Shown here: piece by piece, positions 8,085-15,573 of the stretch
How the letters are laid out: each line of letters opens with the position of its first letter
Position numbering within the stretch: the stretch's first letter is position 1
Assembly: GCA_026645575.1 (NCBI GenBank)
Contig: JAPKMW010000019.1
Coordinates: 1-64,000, forward strand
Direction of reading: 5' to 3'
DNA length: 64,000 bases
DNA from: Caldilineaceae bacterium
GTDB taxonomy: Bacteria; Chloroflexota; Anaerolineae; Caldilineales; Caldilineaceae
Position numbers and translations under genes: made by a program
The notes under the pieces: model-generated
The model's database searches: none
Seen by the model: only the letters and a program-made list of their open reading frames with translations
What the model was told of the DNA's origin: nothing

Positions 8085-8432
8085 CCAATTTGATAAAAAT
8101 CAGGATTCCAGGCAATTTGGTGCGAGAAGAGAGTCCAGGCCCAAACGAGAATTTTTTTGCGGCAGCGATAAGTGCAACTTTTTTTGCTTTGCCGCGGCCC
8201 ACGAGTCGTTGATCAAAGGATTTGAGTGGATTGTTCCCGCGCACGCCCCCAAGTGTGTCCATATAGAGGAAACGGCGTACTTCGCTGTTGCCCATTTTGG
8301 AGATACCGGCATGTTTGCGTACCGTCTGCCCACTTTCGTAAGGTTGGGGGTCTAGACCATATCGCTCACCCGACAGGCGACGGCAAAGTCCTTTTTGGCA
8401 ATACCGACACCCACGACCAGTACTTGAATCAT
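8085..8432 (-). pseudogene. IS110-family transposase remnant with internal deletion
   Basis: From ATG 8432 (GGAGG upstream) the frame gives VLVVGVGIAKKDFAVACR, the RuvC-like N-terminus of IS110 transposases. After about 22 residues it breaks directly into the C-terminal domain in another frame: YGLDPQPYESGQTVRKHAGI, SKMGNSEVRRFLYMDTLGG, then FDQRLVGRGKAKKVALIAAA. Some 200 central residues that a full enzyme would have are missing, so one deletion fused the two ends. Confidence 0.7.
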
Positions 8433-8593
8433 CTTTTCCTCCTGCTTCTGCTTGCTTTTGCTCGTGGGTGGACCCGTTACCAGAGGTTCCCTTACGACCT
8501 GGTATGCGAACTCGTGGCTCGCCATTCTCTGCGTCGGGGCCTTAAGCCTTCGCGGCTCCCACTGGTCGGCGGGGTAGACGATGGGCACAGTGG

Positions 8594-9013
8594 CTATGGG
8601 GCGCCGCGGTTGAAGACATCGAACTGGTAGAGCATGCGCTGCGTGCCGGCAATGGCGCCCAAGGGGATATCATTCATGCGCGCTAGGGCATTGAGGGCGC
8701 GACCGGCGGGACTGGCGCGACCCGTCACCAACACCGAAACGCTGTTGACCTGCTCCTGCCAGCGCGAAATGAGCGCGCTGAGTTGGTCCCACATGACCAG
8801 GGCGATGCCCACGTTGGCAATCTCGCCATCGGCGCTGGCGGCGGAGAGCAGATCGTCGATGCCGGTGCCTTTGGGCGCCCACTGGATGACCAGGGTGTCT
8901 TTGTCGCGTGGGAGGCGGATGCCATAGGAGAAGCCTTCGGCGCAGAAATAGGAGTAGTTACGCAGCTTATGTTGCACGAGTCCCAGGGGCGTACCGCTGA
9001 GTGACGAGTGCAC
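8594..9013 (-). CDS. hypothetical protein, probably a gene remnant
   Basis: An open frame of 139 residues starting at GTG 9013, with no family I recognise. Coding sense continues upstream of the GTG (RVIVPPSYNV) to a TGA near 9079, which suggests that the 5' part of an older gene has been lost. Visible content includes YSYFCAEGFSYGIRLPRDKD, a hydrophobic GIALVMWDQLSALISRW segment and ALARMNDIPLGAIAGTQRML. There is no signal peptide. It lies between the IS110 remnant and another truncated gene, so decay is likely. Confidence 0.4.
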   Translation of the reverse strand: MHSSLSGTPLGLVQHKLRNYSYFCAEGFSYGIRLPRDKDTLVIQWAPKGTGIDDLLSAASADGEIANVGIALVMWDQLSALISRWQEQVNSVSVLVTGRASPAGRALNALARMNDIPLGAIAGTQRMLYQFDVFNRGAP

Positions 9014-9134
9014 ATTGTAGGAAGGCGGGACGATTACCCGCTGGGGGCGGTGGTGTAGCCGTTGGGCAGTTGGGTTGGCGCTTCATGCCCGTTAGTGTGG
9101 CACGAAGATAGGGATATTGGCAAGGGGATGAACA

Positions 9135-9416
9135 ATGAAGACAAGAGGATGGTTGCTTATTGTACTCGCGCTTACGTTAAGCATCAGCAGCTTTGCCGGC
9201 TATAGCTCAACACAAGCGGCGAGCCATGTACGCCATAAGCGTGGCACACAAGATCTCGCCATGCCAGTGGCACAAATGACACCGGCGCCGACCGACGTTA
9301 GTCGGCTACCGGGTGGCGCCGCCGATCTTGACAATCCATCAGTGGATGAAGCGCTGAATAGCCGCTGGCGTACCCTGTCCGAAGGGCAAACCCACTGGTA
9401 CACGTTTCAACTATGA
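9135..9416 (+). pseudogene. truncated secreted protein (N-terminal part only)
   Basis: Begins with a clear signal peptide (MKTRGWLLIVLALTLSISS, then an AxA-type site QAA) and continues 70 residues to EGQTHWYTFQL and a stop. The ending motif, a Gly-Glu/Gln followed by xWYxFx, usually opens a bacterial pre-peptidase-like beta domain, so most of the protein seems missing. The stop lies exactly where the oppositely oriented ctaG fragment also breaks off (about 9413-9417), so both genes were cut by one rearrangement. Confidence 0.55.
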
Positions 9417-9756
9417 GCAAGGTGTGTTGCACCATATGCGCCGAAAAGAGAACGCCGCTCACCGCATCCAACGGTGAAACCAACGCCGCCACCAGCGCCA
9501 ACCAGCCGCCGCCAAACGCCGCCACCTGCCAGCGGTTGACACCCCGCCCGCGTCCGGCCCGCCGCCATACCCGCCAAACGCCGCGGCCATAGAGCGCTGC
9601 TGTAAGGGTCAACCCGAACAATAGCGTCGGCTCCCCATTCCAAGCCCGCAGCCAGGTCGTTGGCGTGACCGGCGCCCCATCATGGGCGAGCGCCGCGAAC
9701 GGCGTTGCCAACAACCAAAGCAGCGCGAGTAGGTGCGGTTTGCACCCCATGCGCAT
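9298..9756 (-). pseudogene. 3'-truncated ctaG (cytochrome c oxidase assembly factor)
   Basis: CtaG-type membrane protein helps to load copper into cytochrome oxidase. From ATG 9756 there is a signal/first helix (HLLALLWLLATPFAALAHDG), then TPTTWLRAWNGEPTLLFGL, a long helix, and the family hallmark VSPLDAVSGVLFSAHMVQHT. Family members continue for 150 or more residues, but here homology ends at about 9417. The frame then runs 40 codons into antisense of the truncated secreted protein before a stop at 9298. It follows the left oxidase module in the direction of transcription, where an assembly gene is expected. Confidence 0.65.
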
Positions 9757-9903
9757 CAAGCGCAGGATGGCGCCCTGCGCGCCAGGAGTTTCGCCTGTCA
9801 CCCTGGAAGGGTCTTCCTCTCCCTGTGCGCCAGAGATTTTTTCAGAATGAGAGGCGAACCTTCCTTGTTTTCTCTGACAATGCCTTATCTTGCTGCCCAT
9901 GAA

Positions 9904-10359
9904 TCAAATCCCCTCCGGGCAGAGCGTAATCGAAAAGATCGGAAAGAAGGACCAGATCACATACCACGCCAACAGCCCACTGAGCAACATGCCCGCCAGC
10001 AACATAAAGCGGTAGCGGCCAGTGGGATCCTCTGCGTGCGTACCCGCATGGACCCGTTCATGGCTGGTCTCCTGCTCTTCCCGCGCCTGATCCAGCCGCC
10101 GCCAGTGGCGAAAGGCGACCCACCCGCTGGCCGCAATACCCCCCGCCGCCAGGATCGTGAGCAGGAGCAGCAGAAAGCGAACCCCTTCCAACCCAAAGAT
10201 ACTAAAGCGGAAGAAACCCGCCAGACAGTGGAGCGCTGCCAGCACATATGCCAGCGCCAAGTGAACAAGCCACACCCCAATCGATCCCCCCACGGCAAAC
10301 CAGAGTTGTCCCGACGGCACAGGGTCGGGACGGGGTTCTTCGACGTAATAGACGGTCAT
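9904..10359 (-). CDS. small multi-helix membrane protein of the oxidase cluster
   Basis: 151 residues with four predicted membrane spans: about residues 20-45 (GSIGVWLVHLALAYVLAAL), 55-75 (LLLLLTILAAGGIAASGW), a third near 118-135 (FMLLAGMLLSGLLAWYVIW) and a short hydrophobic tail. A His-rich Asp/Glu loop separates the halves. It is the positional counterpart of the 31768-32166 gene: both directly follow coxA-coxC and share a GRxRFM segment before the last helices. This suggests an accessory subunit or assembly factor specific to this oxidase type. Function is not recognised. Confidence 0.7.
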   Translation of the reverse strand: MTVYYVEEPRPDPVPSGQLWFAVGGSIGVWLVHLALAYVLAALHCLAGFFRFSIFGLEGVRFLLLLLTILAAGGIAASGWVAFRHWRRLDQAREEQETSHERVHAGTHAEDPTGRYRFMLLAGMLLSGLLAWYVIWSFFPIFSITLCPEGI

Positions 10360-10438
10360 CCCTGATTCCTTTCTTTGAGGGATTAAGAGATACAGAGATT
10401 AAGAGATCGGTGTCTGAATCTCTCCATCTCCTATTCCT

Positions 10439-13078
10439 CTAAATCACACGCGGCGCCAGATACAGGGTCAAGTACAGCGGCACCCAAATGGCAGCGACGA
10501 AATAGGCATAGAGCGCATTGGAGACGACGCCTTCATAACGCTCGGCGTTGAAATAGCCGCGCCAGCCATAGTAGCCGACCACGCCGGTTTTTAGCACCAC
10601 GGCCAGCGTATGCACAATATGAAAGCCGGTAATCGTCCACATGATCGATGTGTAGGCGTTGTTGGCCCAGTTGTAATCGAGATTGGCATATTCGATAACC
10701 TTGATCGTTAGAAAGACAAGCGTCATGATACCGGCTACCGCCAGCCACACACATAACCGTCGTTGATCCCCCCGTTCAATCGCCTTTTTGGCGAGGTAAT
10801 GGGGAATGACACTGCTCCACAAGATGAGCGAATTGAGCGTCGGCAACAGCAGATCGGGTGGGTCAATGTCGCCAATTGGCCACTCGCTCACGCCAGAGCG
10901 CAGATAGAAGTAGGCGCTGATCAGCGCGCCAAACATCACAATTTCGATGACAATCAACGCCACGATGCCCCACCAGATGGTGGTTGTCAGTCCAAAGCTG
11001 GTGGCGACCATATTGGTCGGCAGTGCCGGACTGTTCTCGCGTCCCATGCCGGCCCGCACATAGGTCATATCCCAGCCTTCGGGGTCGGGCTTGTGCCAGA
11101 TCACCAGCATGATAAAGAAGAGGACAAAGCCAATGGCGACAAAGATCACATCAAAGACCAACCCGATAAACATCACCGCCGTCGCTAGCGCGGTGAACAG
11201 CGGGACAATGGTCGGGCCGAGCAGGACGATACGCTGTTCGGGCACGGCGTCGAGGATGGTCGTCCCCAGGGTCTCGCGGCGGGTAGTCAGCAGCCCGAAA
11301 TCCTGTTGGTTTGCCAGCCGTTCCTGGTCGGCGGCGCCGCTGGCCCGTTCGTGCCAAAGTGGGTAGGCATCGCGCACCAGCGCCGGCAAGCGAAAGTTAT
11401 AAGACGCCGGCGGCGAGGTGGTGGCCCACTCCAACGTTCCCGCGCCCCACGGGTTGTCGGGCGCCGGCGCTCCCCGGCGCGCGCTGCCGATTAGATTCCA
11501 GAGATAGAGCAGCACCCCTAGCGCCGTCAGAAAAGCGCCGATGGTCGAGGTAAGGTTGACGCCTTCTAGACCGATGCCGGCCAGATAGGTGTAGTCGCGG
11601 CGGGTCATGCCCTGAAAGCCGGTCATGTGCATGGGAAAGAAGGTGACATTAAAGCCGATAAAGAAGAGCCAGAAGGCCCAGCGCCCCAGCCGCTCGTTTT
11701 GCAGCCGCCCGGTGACTTTGGGGAACCAGTAGTAGATGGCGCCCAGCAGCGGAAAGATCGATCCGCCGATCAGCACATAGTGAAAGTGCGCCACCAGGAA
11801 GTAGGTGTCATGCACCTGCCAGCCAAAGGCGATCGAGGCGATCATCACGCCGGAGATGCCGCCGATGACAAAGACAAAGATAAAGCCGAAGATGTAATAC
11901 AACGGCACGCGAAACCAGAGGCGGCCATACCAGAAGGTCGCCAGCAGCGCAAAGATCTGTACGCCGCTGGGAATGGCAATGACAAAGCTGGTCATCGACT
12001 GGAAGATCAGGCTCATGGGCGCCAGATCGGTGGCGAACATGTGATGCACCCAGACGCCAAAGCTGAGAAAGGCAATCGCCACAAAGGAGAGCACCAGCGG
12101 CACATAGCCCACCAGCGGACGGCGGGTGAAGGTGGGCGCAATGGCCGCGACAAAGCCCAACGCCGGCAGCAGAATGATATAGACCTCTGGGTGGCCAAAG
12201 AACCAGAAGAGATGTTGCCAGAGCAGCGCGCTTCCGCCTGCCTCGACATTAAAAAAGTTGGTGGCGATCTTGCGATCCATCTCCAACATCAGGCTGGCCG
12301 TCATCAGCGGCGGCATAGCAAAGAGGATGGTGAAAGCGGTTGTCACCGTCGCCCAAACGGTCAAGGGAATGCGGTTGATCGACATGCCCGGCGCACGCAA
12401 CTGCATGGTGGTGACGATAATTTCTGTCGCTGCCACCAGCGCTGCCACCTCCAGAAAGGAGATGCTGGTCGCCCAGAAGTCGATATTGAGATCCGGCGTA
12501 TAGCGGGTGGTGCTGAGGGGGGTGTAGTTAAACCATCCGCCATTGGGCGCGGCGCCAAAGAAGAGACTCAACCACAACGATGTCCCGGCGAAGAGATAAC
12601 ACCAGTAGCCATAGGCGTTGAGGCGCGGAAAGGCCATATCGCGCGCACCAATCATCAGGGGCAAGAAGTAGATGCCCACCCCCTGCAAGATCGGCACGGC
12701 AAAGACAAACATCATCGTCGTGCCGTGCATGGTCATCAGTTGGTTGTACGCCTCGGCGTTCAAAAAGGTATTTTCCGGCGCCGCCAGTTGAATGCGCATC
12801 AACAGCGCCGCAATCCCCGCCAGCACAAAAAAGACTAGCCCGGTCACAACATAGCGCGTCCCAATGGCACGATGATTGACCGCCATCAGCCAGCCGAGAA
12901 AGCCGCTGGGCTGTTGCCAGGTCTCTTGCAACGTATCTGGCGCTTGCGGCGCTCGTGAGCGGTCGGCCTCCTGGCCCAGGCCATGGATGGTATCAGCAGT
13001 GATGGATCTGGTTGGCCGTTTCAAAGCCTTCGTCCGGGTAGCGCACTTCCCACCACCAGCGGTGGCCAACCACCTCAA
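10439..13078 (-). CDS. cytochrome c oxidase subunit I-III fusion, 5' end damaged
   Basis: Terminal oxidase catalytic subunit (heme a, heme a3-CuB) fused to subunit III. Subunit I shows HPEVY with the cross-linked Tyr, VHHMF for CuB, and QVHDTYFLVAHFHYVL with the heme axial His. The subunit III part starts around residue 560 and ends WVPLYLTLYLAPRV. The open frame reaches ATG 13078, but that part overlaps the coxB remnant in another frame. Homology with the intact paralog starts only at DTLQETW, so the native start is gone. Usable starts would be TTG near 12931 or ATG 12886, both after the coxB stop. A deletion probably removed the coxB 3' end and the coxA 5' end. Confidence 0.88.
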   Translation of the reverse strand: MRWLATAGGGKCATRTKALKRPTRSITADTIHGLGQEADRSRAPQAPDTLQETWQQPSGFLGWLMAVNHRAIGTRYVVTGLVFFVLAGIAALLMRIQLAAPENTFLNAEAYNQLMTMHGTTMMFVFAVPILQGVGIYFLPLMIGARDMAFPRLNAYGYWCYLFAGTSLWLSLFFGAAPNGGWFNYTPLSTTRYTPDLNIDFWATSISFLEVAALVAATEIIVTTMQLRAPGMSINRIPLTVWATVTTAFTILFAMPPLMTASLMLEMDRKIATNFFNVEAGGSALLWQHLFWFFGHPEVYIILLPALGFVAAIAPTFTRRPLVGYVPLVLSFVAIAFLSFGVWVHHMFATDLAPMSLIFQSMTSFVIAIPSGVQIFALLATFWYGRLWFRVPLYYIFGFIFVFVIGGISGVMIASIAFGWQVHDTYFLVAHFHYVLIGGSIFPLLGAIYYWFPKVTGRLQNERLGRWAFWLFFIGFNVTFFPMHMTGFQGMTRRDYTYLAGIGLEGVNLTSTIGAFLTALGVLLYLWNLIGSARRGAPAPDNPWGAGTLEWATTSPPASYNFRLPALVRDAYPLWHERASGAADQERLANQQDFGLLTTRRETLGTTILDAVPEQRIVLLGPTIVPLFTALATAVMFIGLVFDVIFVAIGFVLFFIMLVIWHKPDPEGWDMTYVRAGMGRENSPALPTNMVATSFGLTTTIWWGIVALIVIEIVMFGALISAYFYLRSGVSEWPIGDIDPPDLLLPTLNSLILWSSVIPHYLAKKAIERGDQRRLCVWLAVAGIMTLVFLTIKVIEYANLDYNWANNAYTSIMWTITGFHIVHTLAVVLKTGVVGYYGWRGYFNAERYEGVVSNALYAYFVAAIWVPLYLTLYLAPRVI

Positions 13079-13487
13079 TCGTCAACACCTCTGGTTCCGG
13101 CCCGGACGCCAGCGCGACCAGACTGCGCAAGGAAAAGAAGACCACAATGCTCAAGACCGTGATCGGCAGGACAACCCCGCCCAGCCAGAGCCAACGCATC
13201 CCCTCACGTTGATTGCCCATCATCACCCCCAGCTCCGGGGGACGGCGGGTGTTGTGATAGATGATGTAAGCCAGCAACCCCATGACGCCGAGAAAGACGG
13301 CAGCGCCCAGGCCAAAGACTACCCACCACTCATTGCTGATAATGCGCGCCCCTTCGCCACGCACATCCAACGCCGAAGCGGTCGTGCGCGAGGTTGGCGC
13401 TTCCACAGTGCAACCGGTCAGCAGCGTCAGTAGAACAAAGCCAAAGTACTTCAGGCAAGCATGCTTCCTGATCGTATCAATGCTCAT
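12993..13487 (-). pseudogene. truncated coxB: subunit II without its copper domain
   Basis: Starts at ATG 13487 behind a good GGAGG. It encodes a lipoprotein signal (LLTLLTGC), two membrane helices (VFGLGAAVFLGVMGLLAYII and VLPITVLSIVVFFSL) and the start of the cupredoxin domain (VVGHRWWWEVRYPDEGFETA). It then ends NQIHHC-stop at 12993. The intact paralog at 35110 continues with about 190 more residues carrying CuA and a heme c domain. Without CuA the oxidase cannot take electrons from cytochrome c, so this copy should be non-functional. The break coincides with the lost start of coxA. Confidence 0.8.
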
Positions 13488-13517
13488 GAGTCTTCACCTC
13501 CGATCTGACTTGTTCGC

Positions 13518-15461
13518 TCATTCACCCGGCACGATGCGGAGCAACCGGTCATCGTTAGGGGCGGGCGAACCGCGGCCATCACGATTACTGGTCAAGAGAT
13601 AGAGGGCGCCATCGGGGCCTTGCGCCACCGCGCGCAGCCTTCCATACTCGCCGTCGTAGAGCCGTTCCTGATCGACAACACCTTGTGGATCGGCGGGATC
13701 GATGGTGAGTCGATGTAGGTGGCGGCCACGTAAGGTTGTAAAGAAAAGACTATCCTGCCATTGCGGGATCAGCACACTGCTATACCAGACGGCGCCGGAA
13801 GGGGCAACCGACGGCGTATAAACCACGAGCGGCCCAACATAGGGCTGCGGGTGCGCCTCCCCTTGGGCTTCCGGCCACCCGTAGTTGGCGCCCGGTGCGA
13901 TCAAGTTCACTTCATCATTGCCGCTGGGGCCATGTTCCGTGGCGTACAACTGGCCGCTTTCCGGGTGCCAGGTCAACCCCTGTGCGTTGCGGTGTCCATA
14001 CGAGTAGACCGGCGAACCGGCAAAGGGATTGTCCTTTGGAATCGAGCCGTCGGGGTTGATGCGTAAAATTTTGCCGGCCAGCGAATCGCGATCCTGCGCC
14101 AGAGCAGCCTGCGCCGCATCCCCAGTGGTGATATAGAGCTTGTCGTCCGGCCCAAAGGCAATGCGCCCGCCATTGTGAATATTGGCGCCGGGAATGTTCT
14201 CCAGCAGCACGGTGCGGTTGGCGAGACGCCCTTGGGTTTCGGTGTAGCGGACAACGCGGTTGCGCAACCCGCCGTCGGCCCGATAGGTGTAATAGAGGTA
14301 GAGCCGCCGGTTTGTAGCAAAAGCCGGATCCAGCGCCAGCCCCAGCAATCCTCCTTCCCCAGTCGCGGCGACATCGGCAATGACCGTCACCGGTTCAGGC
14401 GCCAATTCGCCATCCGCCGTCAGAACACGCAAGCGCCCAGGACGTTCCGTGACAAAAATACGACCGTCGGGGGCGAAGGCAAGCGCCCACGGCGCCACAA
14501 GATCGGTTGCCAGCGTCGCTACCGTTAGCGGCTTTGGGGATGCGGGTATGTCGCCCTCTGCCTGCGTTTGCATACCGTCTACTTTCGTCTTTGTAATGGC
14601 GCTTGTTGCGGTGATGGTTTGGGTGAGGGTGGCGGCGACGCCAGTCTGTGGCGCCGGGGATTGTTGCCGCTCAATCCGGTTGCCGATTAACTCGATATAG
14701 ACAATAGCCGAATTGTTGGTCTCATCACTTTCAAGCAGGCGATTGACCGGGTCAGCGGTCGAGCGAATGGCATAATGCCCATCAGGAATGCCGGTAATGT
14801 CCAGTTCCTGTCCGCTGACCGTGGCGGCATAGGTGTCGCCCCACCCGACGGAGATGCCTTGCTGCACCTGGCCGCAGCCGCCGAATTGGGCGGCTTGGGG
14901 CGCGCCGTCGAGGTCGAGATCGACCCTGGTGTTGTCGAGGATGCAGAAGGACATCTTCCCGGTGGTGGACAGCCGCTGATCAAGCGCGCCGTCGGGCTGG
15001 TGGCTCCAGAGTTCAAATTCGACGAATTCCTCAAAGTGCCAGTGGGTGTGGCCCTCATGGTAGACAAAGTCACCGACATGGCGTTCCACGACCACGCCGG
15101 AATTGGTGTGGATATGCTGCGTCGCCCGTGTGCGGTTAATCGACGCGTCGTATTCTCCCCACATCTCTAGCGGTCCCTGGCCCAGGTTGGCTGTCGTTGT
15201 GCTAAAGCGGATACGGCGGATGCCATCGGCTTCGGTGGTGATCCGCAACGCTCGCGGCGGCAACGTTTGGAGATCGGGCAGCAGCCACCCCTCTTCTGCC
15301 GCTTGCTCGGCTGGGACAGTGGGCGTCTGCTGGGCTGCGACAGCGGCGCTGAACCAAGCAATGCCAAGAATTTGATAGAGACAGAGCGCCAGCAGCAGGA
15401 CAAGCATGAAGATGCCTGCCGCCCTATGGCCATGGCGCAACAGCGCGCGCGATTTCCCCAT
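13518..15461 (-). CDS. lysyl-oxidase-like domain fused to PQQ sugar dehydrogenase
   Basis: A secreted or membrane-anchored 647-residue protein. ATG 15461 is chosen because AAGGAG lies 8 bases upstream; the longer frame overlaps the next gene. It has an N-terminal hydrophobic signal/anchor (GIFMLVLLLALCLYQILGIA). Residues about 55-250 resemble bacterial lysyl oxidase domains, with a His cluster HEGHTHWHFEEFVEFELW suited to copper, and paired Cys. After a Thr-rich linker, residues about 310-647 form a GSDH-type PQQ propeller: VTERPGRLRVL, NIHNGGRIAFGPDDKLYITT, YGHRNAQGL, EHGPSGNDEVN. Both halves belong to oxidoreductase families that act outside the cytoplasm. Joint function is unknown. Confidence 0.82.
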   Translation of the reverse strand: MGKSRALLRHGHRAAGIFMLVLLLALCLYQILGIAWFSAAVAAQQTPTVPAEQAAEEGWLLPDLQTLPPRALRITTEADGIRRIRFSTTTANLGQGPLEMWGEYDASINRTRATQHIHTNSGVVVERHVGDFVYHEGHTHWHFEEFVEFELWSHQPDGALDQRLSTTGKMSFCILDNTRVDLDLDGAPQAAQFGGCGQVQQGISVGWGDTYAATVSGQELDITGIPDGHYAIRSTADPVNRLLESDETNNSAIVYIELIGNRIERQQSPAPQTGVAATLTQTITATSAITKTKVDGMQTQAEGDIPASPKPLTVATLATDLVAPWALAFAPDGRIFVTERPGRLRVLTADGELAPEPVTVIADVAATGEGGLLGLALDPAFATNRRLYLYYTYRADGGLRNRVVRYTETQGRLANRTVLLENIPGANIHNGGRIAFGPDDKLYITTGDAAQAALAQDRDSLAGKILRINPDGSIPKDNPFAGSPVYSYGHRNAQGLTWHPESGQLYATEHGPSGNDEVNLIAPGANYGWPEAQGEAHPQPYVGPLVVYTPSVAPSGAVWYSSVLIPQWQDSLFFTTLRGRHLHRLTIDPADPQGVVDQERLYDGEYGRLRAVAQGPDGALYLLTSNRDGRGSPAPNDDRLLRIVPGE

Positions 15462-15573
15462 GCTGGTTCTCCTTGTTTGCATCAATGCCATACGGTGGTT
15501 ACGCAGATTCTGAAACATGTTGGCGCTCAATTCTATGAACGAAAGGTCGTTCAATCTACTCACGAAAGTTCGG

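Noticed and set aside
11627..12838. A 403-codon + strand frame, very rich in His, Lys, Asp and Gln
   Set aside because: Antisense of the cytochrome oxidase subunit I gene; the composition is typical of a shadow of membrane-protein codons.
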